Shown: positions 1 through 9,539, counted from the first letter of the stretch. The stretch is DNA of 64,000 nt from Flavobacteriaceae bacterium (GCA_018669795.1 JABHSQ010000020.1:1-64000); one strand, 5' to 3'. Program-made: numbers and translations. Notes: generated from the sequence alone by a model not told the origin.

Positions 1-1
1 T

Positions 2-112
2 ATATCGCAAAAGTTTGATGTATCGGTAGATGCTTTAAAAAGATATAACGGTCTGGATAGTAATGATATAAATGTTGGCCAAGAATTGTATATTCATAGC
101 GTGAAAAATTGA
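2..112 (+). CDS. C-terminal end of a LysM-domain protein (partial)
   Basis: The open frame enters from the left edge and stops at a TGA. The visible 36 residues have the layout of a LysM module: an ISQKFDVSVDALKRYNGL segment, then the typical end NVGQELYI. LysM modules bind the N-acetylglucosamine chains of peptidoglycan, so this is probably an exported or periplasmic wall-associated protein. The rest lies outside the window, so any catalytic domain is unknown. A strong hairpin follows directly. Confidence 0.75.
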   Translation: MSQKFDVSVDALKRYNGLDSNDINVGQELYIHSVKN

Positions 113-121
113 TAAAAAATA

Positions 122-174
122 TTATTGCATAAAAAAAACCTCTTCAAAATGAAGAGGTTTTTTTTATGCAATAA
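122..174. terminator. Bidirectional Rho-independent terminator
   Basis: This is a perfect inverted repeat with 25-nt arms at 122-146 and 150-174 and a 3-nt loop. The core AACCTCTTCA/TGAAGAGGTT is flanked by eight A on one side and eight T on the other, so it can terminate in both directions. It lies between the LysM gene and the convergent small exported protein. The same core stem recurs at 26681-26709. Confidence 0.9.
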
Positions 175-189
175 ATAGTAAATTTCTTT

Positions 190-537
190 TTATAAAGAAC
201 TTTTCCATTTTGTAAATTGTTCAGCAGTTAAAATATTTTTCATTTGAGCGTAAAATAATTCATCAGCTTTTTTCTTATCAGCTGTCATTGTTGCTTTATT
301 TTCATCAAGTTCAGATTTTCTTATACTAACTACTTTAGTTACTAGAACTCTGTATAAAGTTCTGGATTGTTCCCCAGTCAATTCTAACTGGTTAGATAAT
401 TCTAAAAGTTGAGTTTTTGCAATAACTTCTGGTCTATCTTGATTTTGAGATATACTTTGAGCAGATACATTTTGGACACTTAACATCATTATAAATGCAA
501 ATGCGATTAATGAGAATAGGTTTTTCATTTTTTTCAT
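190..537 (-). CDS. Small exported protein of unknown function
   Basis: The 115-residue product starts with a Sec signal peptide (basic MKKMKN, a hydrophobic stretch to about residue 24, probable cleavage after VSAQ). The mature part is helical and charged, with LTGEQ near the middle and LTAEQFTKW near the end. These 'LT-EQ' helices resemble small periplasmic Spy/CpxP-like or heavy-metal-sensor proteins, but similarity is too weak to assign a family. A second Met at residue 4 is an equally good start. It shares a bidirectional terminator with the LysM gene. Function is unknown. Confidence 0.65.
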   Translation of the reverse strand: MKKMKNLFSLIAFAFIMMLSVQNVSAQSISQNQDRPEVIAKTQLLELSNQLELTGEQSRTLYRVLVTKVVSIRKSELDENKATMTADKKKADELFYAQMKNILTAEQFTKWKSSL

Positions 538-602
538 TTTAATTAGGTTACTAATTTAATGATTTTACTTTCCAATAAACAAGGATTAAACCAAAAAATA
601 AA

Positions 603-1628
603 TTATTCTTCAATTGCTTCTAAATACTCGATAAGCATAGATACTCCTTCGCTGTCAACTATAGATCTTCCAATTTGTGGCATCAAGTAAATAGGAGTAG
701 TGCTTTGTACACGATCTTCAATTTGGCCTCTATGTGTGTAAATTCCTGTCTCAGAAAATTCGGTTTCCAATCTAAAATCCAATAAGAAACCTGTCGGCAC
801 AAAACCTCCTGGTTGATGGCAATGAGCGCAATTGATGTCTATATAAGCCCTTCCTCTTTCGAGGATATTGAAATTTACTTCGTCTTCCCAATCTGCTAAA
901 ACAGTTATATCTGAAATATTTGAAACGCCTTCAAGTAGTCCAATATTGATAAAATGTTGTAGCTGGTTGATGGAAGTTTCTTCATTATTTGGATTAAAAT
1001 TCATAGCTCTTAACTTAGGTCCTATTGGACGAACAGTTTCATAATTATGATGACAAGTGATACAGTCTTCACTTGATGGGATTTGATATTGAACTTCTTG
1101 AGTGATTCCTTCAGCATCTAAATAACTAATGGGGACTATGCTTCCATCATCCGAATATATAGCGTCTGTCATATTATTGTTCCAGATGTAATTGCCTAAT
1201 TTCCAAGTTCCTTCTGTTTTAATTAAAACACGAGTTTCAATAATTATTTTATTTGAAGAAATGTTTCCCTCATCTTCGTAATAATAAAATGTTTTAGATA
1301 TTAAGGTGTTGTCAGGGTATACAGGAAATGAACTATCTCCATTATATTGCATAGCTTTACCTTCGGGAATTCTAATTAATCGCTGTTTATGTGCGTAATC
1401 TGAAAATAGACGGCTATTTAAATCGTAAAGGTGTACGTTTGAATCAGGTGTTAAATTAGATAATTCTCCACTAAAAATTTCCATTTCCGAAAGGTTAGTT
1501 TCAAAAACCAAAGGAGTAACTGGACCTGTGTCAACATCATCAATAATGGGTATAAGTCCATCGTCACCATTACATGAAGTCATTATTAGGGCTAATAGCA
1601 GTAGTCCAGAAATATAAAACTTTTTCAT
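603..1628 (-). CDS. Lipoprotein with two c-type heme sites (SO2930-like diheme cytochrome)
   Basis: The 341-residue product begins with a lipoprotein signal peptide with the lipid-attachment Cys at residue 19 (MTSC). Two CxxCH heme-binding motifs are visible, CITCH at 189-193 and CAHCH at 267-271, and the second follows a YIDINCAHCH segment. This arrangement recalls the SO2930-type family of diheme c-type proteins, often found with a partner hypothetical protein that is not seen here. It would sit on the periplasmic side or in the outer membrane and carry electrons; donor and acceptor are unknown. It is divergent from the S10 peptidase gene, with 166 bp between them. Confidence 0.75.
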   Translation of the reverse strand: MKKFYISGLLLLALIMTSCNGDDGLIPIIDDVDTGPVTPLVFETNLSEMEIFSGELSNLTPDSNVHLYDLNSRLFSDYAHKQRLIRIPEGKAMQYNGDSSFPVYPDNTLISKTFYYYEDEGNISSNKIIIETRVLIKTEGTWKLGNYIWNNNMTDAIYSDDGSIVPISYLDAEGITQEVQYQIPSSEDCITCHHNYETVRPIGPKLRAMNFNPNNEETSINQLQHFINIGLLEGVSNISDITVLADWEDEVNFNILERGRAYIDINCAHCHQPGGFVPTGFLLDFRLETEFSETGIYTHRGQIEDRVQSTTPIYLMPQIGRSIVDSEGVSMLIEYLEAIEE

Positions 1629-1760
1629 TAAGTATTTTTTTACTAAAATACAATTTTGATTCTATTAATAAATAATTTAATTGAATTAAAAATAATTTTA
1701 AACAGTAAAATAAAATTGTAATTATATGTTATTTTAACACAGATAGTTTTAGTCATTAAG

Positions 1761-1768
1761 TATATTTA
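1761..1768 (+). promoter_or_regulatory. Possible -7 element for the S10 peptidase gene
   Basis: TATATTTA differs from the Bacteroidota -7 consensus TAnnTTTG only at the last base and lies 26 nt before the ATG at 1795. I see no clear TTG -33 element. A short dyad, TTTAATT-G-AATTAAA at 1676-1690, sits upstream in the same divergent region and could be an operator, but in such A+T-rich DNA it may be chance. Confidence 0.35.
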
Positions 1769-1794
1769 AATTTTAAAAACAATAAATTATTATT

Positions 1795-3282
1795 ATGAAA
1801 TACTTAGTTACTGCTTTTATGTTATTAGGAACCCTTTTATCTTTCTCGCAAAGTAGATCCATTCCTTTGGATACTCTTGTGAAAACCACACATAATACTA
1901 CTGTAAAAGGTGAAATGTTTTCATATACTGCTGAAACTGGTACGCAACCAGTTTGGGATAAGGAAGGTGATCCTATGGCAACTTTATTTTATACTTATTA
2001 TACTAGAAACAATGTAAAAGATAGGGTAAACAGGCCATTAATTATATCTTTTAATGGAGGTCCTGGATCTGCATCTGTTTGGATGCATATAGCGTATACA
2101 GGACCAAGAATATTAAATATAGATGAAGAAGGTTATCCTATACAACCTTATGGGTTTAGAAGTAATCCAAATTCAATAATTGATGTTGCCGATATTGTTT
2201 TTGTAAATCCTGTTAATACAGGATACTCTCGTATGGTTGCTGATAAAGAAGGAAAAATGCCTGATGACAAATTATTTTTTGGTATTAATGCAGATATTAA
2301 ATATTTGGCTGAATGGGTGAATACTTTTGTAAGCAGGCATAATCGTTGGGAATCTCCAAAATATATTATTGGAGAAAGTTATGGAGGCACTCGTGTGATG
2401 GGTCTTTCAAATGAATTACAAAACTCACAATGGATGTATTTAAATGGGGTTATTTTAGTTTCTCCAGCAGATTATAATCTTTACAGCACGGGGCAGCCTA
2501 TATACTCAGCAATTAATTTACCTTATTTTACTGCTGCTGCCTGGTATCACAAAGCATTATCTTCTGAATTGCAAAACAAAGATTTATTAGAAATACTCCC
2601 TGAAGCTGAAGAATATTCCATAAACATATTAATGCCAGCACTTGCAAAAGGTGGGTTTATTAGCAATAAAGAAAGAAATAAAGTAGCCGAAAAAATGTCA
2701 TACTATTCTGGACTTAGTAAAAAAGTTATTTTACAACATAATTTAGAGGTGCCTACTAGTTTTTTCTGGAAAGAACTTTTGCGTGATAAAACAGGTCAAA
2801 CTATAGGTCGGTTGGATTCTCGTTATTTAGGATTGGACAAAATGGAAGCGGGGACAAGTCCAGATTATAGTCCAGAGCTTACTTCTTGGTTACATTCCTT
2901 TACTCCAGCAATTAATCATTATATAAAGACAGAATTGAATTTTACCACAGATGTAAAGTACAATATGTTTGGAAATGTACATCCTTGGGATAGGCGTAAT
3001 AATAACACTAGGGATGGTTTGCGAGAAGCAATGGCAACCAATCCTTATTTAAAAGTTTTAAATCAGTCGGGTTATTATGATGGAGCAACAACCTATTTTG
3101 CGGCAAAATATTCCTTATCACAAGTTGATCCTAGCGGAAAAATGAAGGATCGTTTTACTTTTAAAGGGTACCGAAGTGGTCATATGATGTATTTGCGAAA
3201 TGAAGATTTAATTAAAGCAAATGATGATTTAAGATCATTTATTAAAGAATCAGCTGCAAATGGTAAAGCAGCGAAATATTAA
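1795..3282 (+). CDS. Exported serine carboxypeptidase-like protein (peptidase family S10)
   Basis: The 495-residue product has a signal peptide (MKYLVTAFMLLGTLLSFSQ). The S10 hallmarks are present in order: NGGPGSASVW near 87-96 (oxyanion region), GESYGG at 193-198 with nucleophile Ser195, Asp429 in SGYYDG, and His463 in RSGHMMY. The catalytic triad is therefore complete and the length is normal for the family. It should be an exported hydrolase trimming C-terminal residues of peptides in the periplasm or outside the cell; the substrate is not evident. It stands alone, convergent with lysS and only 39 bp from it. Confidence 0.88.
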   Translation: MKYLVTAFMLLGTLLSFSQSRSIPLDTLVKTTHNTTVKGEMFSYTAETGTQPVWDKEGDPMATLFYTYYTRNNVKDRVNRPLIISFNGGPGSASVWMHIAYTGPRILNIDEEGYPIQPYGFRSNPNSIIDVADIVFVNPVNTGYSRMVADKEGKMPDDKLFFGINADIKYLAEWVNTFVSRHNRWESPKYIIGESYGGTRVMGLSNELQNSQWMYLNGVILVSPADYNLYSTGQPIYSAINLPYFTAAAWYHKALSSELQNKDLLEILPEAEEYSINILMPALAKGGFISNKERNKVAEKMSYYSGLSKKVILQHNLEVPTSFFWKELLRDKTGQTIGRLDSRYLGLDKMEAGTSPDYSPELTSWLHSFTPAINHYIKTELNFTTDVKYNMFGNVHPWDRRNNNTRDGLREAMATNPYLKVLNQSGYYDGATTYFAAKYSLSQVDPSGKMKDRFTFKGYRSGHMMYLRNEDLIKANDDLRSFIKESAANGKAAKY

Positions 3283-3321
3283 TCTGCTTTGTGAGCTAAT
3301 TTCATGGTAATGGGTTTGTTT

Positions 3322-5013
3322 TTAAACCACCTCTACAAATAAACCATTTTCGGTTTTATTTACTTTGACAATATTTTTTTTTGTTAATTCTTTAATGGTT
3401 TTATCCCATTTTTTATTACTTAGTCCCGATTGAGTTTTTAGTTCATTTAATTCAATTGGAGAATTAACTTTTAGAATATTAATGATTGCTTTTTCATCAT
3501 CACTCATATCAACCTGTTTTACTTCAGGTTTCATTTGAGGAAAGAATAGTACTTCTTGTATGGAAGCGTTATTAGTTAAAAACATAATTAAACGATCCAT
3601 TCCAATTCCCATTCCTGATGTTGGAGGCATTCCATATTCTAAAGCTCTTAAAAAATCTTGATCTATAAATTCTGTAGCTTCATCATCACCACGTCCTGCT
3701 AATTTTACTTGATCTTTAAAACGTTCTCTTTGGTCAATTGGGTCGTTTAATTCAGAATAAGCATTTGCTAATTCTTTACCACAAATAATCAACTCGAATC
3801 GTTCAGTAAGATCTGGGTTAGAACGGTGTTCTTTGGTTAATGGACTCATCTCTTTTGGGTAATCTGTAATAAAAGTAGGTTGGATGTAATTGGCTTCACA
3901 TTTTTCACCAAAAATTTCATCGATTAATTTTCCTTTACCCATCGTTTCATCTACACCAATCCCCATTCCTTTAGCAACTTCTCTAATTTCGCCTTCCGAT
4001 TTTCCTAAAATGTTAAAACCCGTATAATGCTCGATTGATGCTGCCATCGTCACTCTAGCATACGGAGCTTTAAAATTAATTTCATATTCTCCAAAAGTAG
4101 TTTTTGAGCTCCCGTTTACTTCCGTAGCACAGAATTCCAATAATTTTTCTGTTAAATCCATCATCCAATTGTAATCTTTATAGGCTACATAGATTTCCAT
4201 CATCGTAAATTCTGGATTGTGAGTGCGATCCATACCTTCATTTCTAAAGGTTTTTGCGAATTCATAGACACCATCAAAACCACCAACGATTAATTTTTTT
4301 AAATATAATTCACAAGCAATTCGCATATACATTGGAATGTCTAGAGAATTGTGATGTGTTTTAAAAGGTCTTGCAGCTGCACCGCCAGGGATCGATTGCA
4401 GGATAGGGGTTTCAACTTCAAAATAACCACTATTATTAAAGAAAGTACGCATCGCTGTAAATAACTTAGTACGTTTTATAAATACTTCTTTTACCTTTGG
4501 GTTTACTACTAAATCTGCATAACGTTGGCGGTAACGCAATTCAGGATTATTAAATTCATCAAAGGTATTTCCTTCACTATCTGTTTTTGGTAATGGCAAT
4601 GGTTTTAAAGCTTTTGAAAGTAATTTAAAGCCTTTAACCATCACTGTTTTTTCCCCTACTTTAGTAGTAAATAATTCTCCTTCAATACCAATGAAATCAC
4701 CAATGTCTAATAGTTTTTTATAGACATCATTATAAAGTACTTTATCCTCACCAGGACAAATTTCATCTCTATTAAAATATACTTGAATTCGACCTTTTGA
4801 ATCTTGCAATTCTGCAAATGAAGCTTTTCCTTGTATGCGACGAGACATTAATCGTCCAGCAATAATTACTTTTTTACCGTTTTCAAAATTATGTTTAATA
4901 TCCGATGTCATCGCATCCACCGGAAATAAATCTGCTGGATATGGGTTAATGCCTAATGCTCTTAGTTTTGTGAGCTTTTCTCTTCGTACTTGTTCCTGTT
5001 CGGATAATTGCAT
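3322..5013 (-). CDS. lysS: Lysyl-tRNA synthetase, class II, with C-terminal extension
   Basis: Charges tRNA-Lys with lysine. An N-terminal OB-fold anticodon-binding domain (about 50-150) precedes a class II catalytic core with motif 2 (FRNEGMDRTHNPEF) and motif 3 (GMGIGMDRLIMF). The core ends near LFFPQMKP at about residue 496. Beyond it lie about 67 more residues, lysine-rich and apparently helical, which the usual roughly 505-residue bacterial enzyme lacks. I believe this tail is common in Flavobacteriaceae; it looks like a small winged-helix-type module but its role is unknown. The start MQLSEQEQVRREKL matches the family. It is divergent from yqaE. Confidence 0.97.
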   Translation of the reverse strand: MQLSEQEQVRREKLTKLRALGINPYPADLFPVDAMTSDIKHNFENGKKVIIAGRLMSRRIQGKASFAELQDSKGRIQVYFNRDEICPGEDKVLYNDVYKKLLDIGDFIGIEGELFTTKVGEKTVMVKGFKLLSKALKPLPLPKTDSEGNTFDEFNNPELRYRQRYADLVVNPKVKEVFIKRTKLFTAMRTFFNNSGYFEVETPILQSIPGGAAARPFKTHHNSLDIPMYMRIACELYLKKLIVGGFDGVYEFAKTFRNEGMDRTHNPEFTMMEIYVAYKDYNWMMDLTEKLLEFCATEVNGSSKTTFGEYEINFKAPYARVTMAASIEHYTGFNILGKSEGEIREVAKGMGIGVDETMGKGKLIDEIFGEKCEANYIQPTFITDYPKEMSPLTKEHRSNPDLTERFELIICGKELANAYSELNDPIDQRERFKDQVKLAGRGDDEATEFIDQDFLRALEYGMPPTSGMGIGMDRLIMFLTNNASIQEVLFFPQMKPEVKQVDMSDDEKAIINILKVNSPIELNELKTQSGLSNKKWDKTIKELTKKNIVKVNKTENGLFVEVV

Positions 5014-5118
5014 AGAAATTGTGTAAAAAATAATTACAAATATAATAACAAACTATGTGTTAATCAATACTTGTAACAAAAGGAATTTTATATGGACCTA
5101 TAGATTAATTAATAATTG

Positions 5119-5126
5119 TAAATTTG
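5119..5126 (+). promoter_or_regulatory. -7 element just before yqaE (TAAATTTG)
   Basis: This is an exact TAnnTTTG match ending 5 nt before the ATG at 5132. If used, the transcript would be leaderless or nearly so. No clear TTG -33 box is present at the usual spacing. Confidence 0.5.
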
Positions 5127-5131
5127 CATAG

Positions 5132-5287
5132 ATGAGTATTTGGAGAGTAATTTTATCAATCATATTCCCGCCGTTAGCAGTTATAGATAAAGGCTGTGGA
5201 TCTATAATTATCGTTTTCATTCTAACTTTATGTGGATGGATTCCTGGTGTTATTGCAGCGCTAATTATTATTAATAATCCAAAATAG
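5132..5287 (+). CDS. yqaE: Pmp3/YqaE family small membrane protein
   Basis: This 51-codon gene encodes a protein beginning MSIWRVILSIIFPPLAVIDK and continuing GCG...LCGWIPGVIAALIII. That is the Pmp3 (UPF0057) pattern: two hydrophobic hairpin segments (about 4-18 and 24-47), the FPPLAV motif, and the conserved GxIPGxIxA second helix. Family members sit in the inner membrane and are linked to salt and membrane-potential stress in yeast and plants; the bacterial role is poorly known. It lies between lysS and lipB. An 82-residue opposite-strand frame at 5098-5346 overlaps it and has no protein-like features. Confidence 0.9.
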   Translation: MSIWRVILSIIFPPLAVIDKGCGSIIIVFILTLCGWIPGVIAALIIINNPK

Positions 5288-5474
5288 ATTATACTATGTT
5301 GCTTAAAATAACTTAGCTTACCATGGTCATAGATGATATAAATCATAGCAGAAATTCACTCTCTATAGATTTAAGTGGCTTGAGAAAGATGGTTGGAGAT
5401 ATTAGTGATGCTTGAGCTAAGTTGAAAACGGATACCATTATTACATTTAAAAGTTGAATTAGAAAAATAATCTC

Positions 5475-6182
5475 TTGAATAAACAAATTGGAATACAGGA
5501 ACTAGGAATCAAAGATTATAAAGATACTTGGGAATATCAAGAAAAACTTTTTAAGGCTATTATTGATATAAAAATAAAAAATAGAAGGGAAGAAACATCC
5601 TTAGATACTCCTAATTATTTTTTGTTTGTAGAACATCCTCATGTATATACTTTAGGTAAAAGTGGACATATTGAAAACTTACTCATTTCTGCAGAAAAAT
5701 TATCCGAAATAGGAGCTACTTTCTATCAAAATAATCGAGGTGGAGATATTACTTACCATGGGCCTGGGCAAATAGTTGGTTATCCTATATTAGATTTAGA
5801 AAACTTTTTTTCAGACATTCATAAATACCTTCGATTTCTGGAAGAAATGATTATAAGAACATTGGCTGAATATGATTTGAAAGGAGAGCGATCTAAGGGC
5901 GAAACAGGTGTATGGTTTGACGTAGGTACTCCTTTTGCAAGAAAAATATGTGCTTTTGGAGTGCGTGCAAGTCGTTGGGTAACCATGCACGGGTTTGCAT
6001 TAAATGTAAATACCAATTTGGGTTATTTTGATCATATGATTCCTTGTGGCATAAAAGGAAAAGCAGTTACCTCATTAAATGTAGAATTAGGAAAGTCTGA
6101 AGTTTCCCTAATAGAAGTAAAAGAAAAATTACTTTTTCATTTTTTAGATTTGTTTGAAGCTGAAAAAAAGCTTTATTCTTAA
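5475..6182 (+). CDS. lipB: Octanoyl-[acyl carrier protein]:protein N-octanoyltransferase
   Basis: Transfers octanoate from acyl carrier protein to lipoyl domains, the first step of lipoate assembly. Its targets would include the two lipoyl domains of PdhC encoded at 35.4 kb. Family motifs are present: RGGDITYHGPGQ at 88-99, Lys157 in FARKICAFGVR (equivalent to the catalytic Lys of E. coli LipB), and Cys191 in IPCGIKGKAVTSL, the acyl-thioester nucleophile. The length of 235 residues is normal. Translation starts at TTG; no in-frame ATG precedes the conserved region. It follows yqaE by 187 bp. Confidence 0.95.
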   Translation: MNKQIGIQELGIKDYKDTWEYQEKLFKAIIDIKIKNRREETSLDTPNYFLFVEHPHVYTLGKSGHIENLLISAEKLSEIGATFYQNNRGGDITYHGPGQIVGYPILDLENFFSDIHKYLRFLEEMIIRTLAEYDLKGERSKGETGVWFDVGTPFARKICAFGVRASRWVTMHGFALNVNTNLGYFDHMIPCGIKGKAVTSLNVELGKSEVSLIEVKEKLLFHFLDLFEAEKKLYS

Positions 6183-6219
6183 GTTTATATGTTTATTTTT
6201 TTTAATGATTATAATTGAC

Positions 6220-6236
6220 AAGCCTAGCGCAGGCTT
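6220..6236. terminator. Short hairpin between convergent genes
   Basis: AAGCCT-agcgc-AGGCTT forms a 6-bp stem between the ends of lipB and the convergent 811-residue lipoprotein gene. There is no U-run on either side, so terminator function is doubtful. The rest of 6183-6379 shows no gene. Confidence 0.3.
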
Positions 6237-6379
6237 ACTGATCACTATTAGTCATTTACTTGCGTTTTTGTTATTGGAGTTTGTAAATTTTTGTTTTTCG
6301 TGAGTATGATAAATTTTAACAAGCCCGTTTCCTAATTATAAAAATTAGTTAGTTGAGTAGGTTTACAAAAAAAAATCAA

Positions 6380-8815
6380 TTAGTGTATTTCGTAAAGAAG
6401 AATGTTTTTAGCAGCACCTTTCACAACAAAATTTGTTTTACCATTTTTTGTTAGATCTCCAAGATCTATTATAGAAGTTCCATAAACAGGGAATCCAGAT
6501 AGCAGACTTCCAGATTTATTATAAACGTATAGTTTGTTTTCTTGTGTTTCAGTAATTGAAATAAAGGTTTTACGATTAACAATACTAATAGTTGGTGCTG
6601 TATAAATTCCAAAAGGTAATTCGATTAAAACACCATTGATCCGCATTAAATTATCATCTAAAGTTACTTTATTTTTTCCTTTGACAGTAAAATAATAACT
6701 TGTTACTTCCAATTTATCTGTAACCGTTTCCCCATCCAAATCAACACTATTTTTAGAGTTGTCTTTATTGATAATTACTAATTTTGTATTTTCTAATGTG
6801 ATTGGAGTATTGGAAAAATCGAATGCCTTAGATACAGTTACTCTTGATTTACCTACTCGGCTAAGAATGTTTAATTTCCCGCTTTCCTCCGCAATAGTGA
6901 TGTAATCTTTACTGTTAATTCTAAAATGTTGAGGTGGAAATACAATTTTTGATGTTGATTTTTCAAACTTAAATCCTTTTACTTTTTTTCCTTTGCTATC
7001 CAACATTAAAACTTCTTTTCCTTGAGTAATTACAAAGCGATATTTCCGATTATTATCATAATCAAAAACAGAAAGTGCTTGGGTGATGTTGTCTTTAAAT
7101 TTTTTGGGGAAAGGAGTAACAGCTCTCCCAGTTCTGTCTAAAATATAAAAATTATTTTTGGTCGTAAATGCCAATTGCTTTTTGCCATTTCGTAAAAGAT
7201 CAACTTCTTTTACTTTACCTAATATTGGATTCTTAAGCTTCTTTGTCCATAAAATTTTTCCTCCAGAAGAAATAAAATACAACTTGTTTGTAACATCTTG
7301 AACAACGATGTCTTTTCCTCCCGTTTTGTGATTACTGAAAAAAGTAGGATCATTTAGTAGTTCGTTTTCTAATTGAATACTGTTAATTTGTGTTACTTTT
7401 CCTTTAAGGTTATTACTACTTGAAAAACTCGTCTCTTTACAAACAAAATTTACGTGAGCAAAATCACGGTCATAATTGAACTGAAGTATCGCTATAGGAT
7501 ACTTTTTAAAAGAAACAGTTTCTGTTTTAATTTTTAGAAGGTTAGAAATTGCTCCTGAATAATTTCCGTTTAGCATCATAATTAACAAGGAAGACTCGTC
7601 ACTAAGTTGAGAAAGCGCTTCTTTATAATAGGAGGTAGATGACAGACAGTTATTAGTTAAATAAGAATTGATAATGTTTTGAGTAACTTCTTCATTTTCA
7701 GAAAAAATAAAGAAATTATCTAAAATAAATACTTCTTTAGGAGCAGTTTTATTTGTAAAAGTTAAAAAATGATTTACAAATAAATTTGGCTCATTAAAGT
7801 GATGTATCATTATGCCTTTAAATGAGGCTTTAGGGCTGCTATAATTAAATAATGCCTCGCTAGTAAGGCCTATGTCAAAACTCTTTAAAACAATTGCATT
7901 CCCTTTTGAAAAACTTATTTTACTTACTTCACTAATCGCTTCAAATAAAATAGTTTCTTCACTATTGACACTTTTAATACCCCTAAAGTTTTGAAGGTTG
8001 TTTTGAAATAATGCAAAATCATCAAATGTTAATGAAACAACTCTATTAGCATTGGTTGGAGTAACTTTTGCAATATCATTTTGTTGAGGATTTAAACCTT
8101 TAAAAATAGATACCAATTGCGAAACTGAATCATTTGCTAATACAACTCCTGAAGCGGTTAATGCATCTGGTAAAACTTCAATATTAAGTGCTGCCCAAGA
8201 AGCAAAATTAAATAATAAAGCTTGGTTTACTAAAATCTCATTAGCAGGAATAATTGCTGTTAAATCCTGATGGTTACTTAGTGCTGTTATTTTTTTAAAA
8301 ACTGCATCATTTTCATTTTTCCCGCTTAGTAGCTGTTCTAATACTTTTTGTGAATTTGACACAACAAATATACTGTCTTTAATAGTTGTAAAAATAGCTT
8401 GTTCGTTGATAATTACTTTTTGAAGAGTATAAGAATTAAACGAAATGTTTTCTATAGTTTTATCAGGTATGGAATCTAAATTAAATAGATTTTCGCTTAG
8501 TTTCGTAATAAAAGTAAATGAAGATTTGTCATTTTCTTCAGATATACATAGTATACTTTTTGAACTAGGATTTAAGTGATTAAAAATCTCTTTATTGTTA
8601 AGATAAGAATAGGGTTTAGAGTTCTTTAATTTAGCAAGGAAACTATTATTCTTAAGGTCAGATTTTAAAGCTTCAAAATCATTGATAGTTAATACCACTG
8701 AAGGATTCTTGGGGATGAAATCTGTAAGCTCTTTTAATTTTGAAGGTACTGGATCGCAGCTTATAAAAAAACTAAATAGGAATACCGATACTATGGATGG
8801 AATAAAAACCTTCAT
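6380..8815 (-). CDS. Large lipoprotein of unknown function with C-terminal beta-propeller-like region
   Basis: The 811-residue protein has a lipoprotein signal with Cys20 (FFISCDP). The N-terminal half (to about 470) contains repeated segments about 'loss of function by ordinary domains': alternating strands and helices without a motif I recognise. From about residue 480 there are repeated short beta-strand units ending in aromatic-aliphatic patterns (VQDVTNKLYFISSGGKILW, FYILDRTGRAVTPFP, VLMLDSKGKKVKGF, LNILSRVGKSRV, LYVYNKSGSLLSGFPVYG). These resemble blades of a PQQ-like or FG-GAP propeller. It lies 77 bp downstream of rnhB on the same strand, so may be cotranscribed. It is a probable envelope protein with no assigned function. 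Confidence 0.7.
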   Translation of the reverse strand: MKVFIPSIVSVFLFSFFISCDPVPSKLKELTDFIPKNPSVVLTINDFEALKSDLKNNSFLAKLKNSKPYSYLNNKEIFNHLNPSSKSILCISEENDKSSFTFITKLSENLFNLDSIPDKTIENISFNSYTLQKVIINEQAIFTTIKDSIFVVSNSQKVLEQLLSGKNENDAVFKKITALSNHQDLTAIIPANEILVNQALLFNFASWAALNIEVLPDALTASGVVLANDSVSQLVSIFKGLNPQQNDIAKVTPTNANRVVSLTFDDFALFQNNLQNFRGIKSVNSEETILFEAISEVSKISFSKGNAIVLKSFDIGLTSEALFNYSSPKASFKGIMIHHFNEPNLFVNHFLTFTNKTAPKEVFILDNFFIFSENEEVTQNIINSYLTNNCLSSTSYYKEALSQLSDESSLLIMMLNGNYSGAISNLLKIKTETVSFKKYPIAILQFNYDRDFAHVNFVCKETSFSSSNNLKGKVTQINSIQLENELLNDPTFFSNHKTGGKDIVVQDVTNKLYFISSGGKILWTKKLKNPILGKVKEVDLLRNGKKQLAFTTKNNFYILDRTGRAVTPFPKKFKDNITQALSVFDYDNNRKYRFVITQGKEVLMLDSKGKKVKGFKFEKSTSKIVFPPQHFRINSKDYITIAEESGKLNILSRVGKSRVTVSKAFDFSNTPITLENTKLVIINKDNSKNSVDLDGETVTDKLEVTSYYFTVKGKNKVTLDDNLMRINGVLIELPFGIYTAPTISIVNRKTFISITETQENKLYVYNKSGSLLSGFPVYGTSIIDLGDLTKNGKTNFVVKGAAKNILLYEIH

Positions 8816-8892
8816 ATCACAAAAATAATAAGGAAAACAACAGAATCAAGTAGAAATTAAAAAGTTTATTGTCGGGTTTTTAACAATCAAAC

Positions 8893-9498
8893 TTAAATAT
8901 CTAAATTTAGTGAGAATTGTTCGGGTAACAACTGAAAACTTTTGCGATGATACTTAGTAATTCCGTATTTTTTAATTGCTTCTCGATGTTCTTTGGTGGG
9001 ATAGCCTTTGTTTTGTTTCCAATTAAACATAGGGTATTCTTTATCAATCTCTTCCATATATGCATCACGATACGTTTTTGCTAATATGGATGCTGCTGCT
9101 ATATGTAAATATTTTCCATCTCCTTTTATGATGGTTTGATATGGGATGTCTAAAAAAGGCTTAAAACGGTTGCCATCAACAGCTATAAAATCAGGTTTTT
9201 TGGAGAGTTTTTCAATAGATTTATGCATCGCTAAAATGGAGGCGTTTAAAATATTTATTTTGTCAATTTTCCTCATCATAATGTGAGAAACTCCAAAGCA
9301 AATTGATTGGTCTTCAATTATAGACTTTAAAAGCGCTCGTTTTTTTTCTGAAAGTTGTTTTGAATCTGTTAAAATTTCATTTTTAAAATCCTCAGGCAAT
9401 ATAACAGCAGCTGCTGTTACTGGACCAGCAAGACAGCCTCGGCCAGCTTCATCAGTGCCGCATTCAATTAATTGTTTATTGATTTTTAGTTTTAACAC
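8893..9498 (-). CDS. rnhB: Ribonuclease HII
   Basis: Cleaves RNA in RNA-DNA hybrids and removes single ribonucleotides from DNA. The N-terminal motif [15 protein letters not shown] supplies the first two catalytic acids (Asp16, Glu17). FIAVDGNRF provides the next Asp and the [13 protein letters not shown] segment the last. The length of 201 residues is normal. The start is GTG at 9498; an overlapping ATG two bases upstream is out of frame. It is divergent from the porin gene. Confidence 0.96.
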   Translation of the reverse strand: MLKLKINKQLIECGTDEAGRGCLAGPVTAAAVILPEDFKNEILTDSKQLSEKKRALLKSIIEDQSICFGVSHIMMRKIDKINILNASILAMHKSIEKLSKKPDFIAVDGNRFKPFLDIPYQTIIKGDGKYLHIAAASILAKTYRDAYMEEIDKEYPMFNWKQNKGYPTKEHREAIKKYGITKYHRKSFQLLPEQFSLNLDI

Positions 9499-9539
9499 AT
9501 TTAACGGAATTCATTATTTAAATATTCCATTCAAAAGTA

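Noticed and set aside
5098-5346. 82-residue reading frame on the minus strand
   Set aside because: It lies over the Pmp3/YqaE gene on the plus strand, has no recognisable protein features, and the plus-strand product is clearly a family member.
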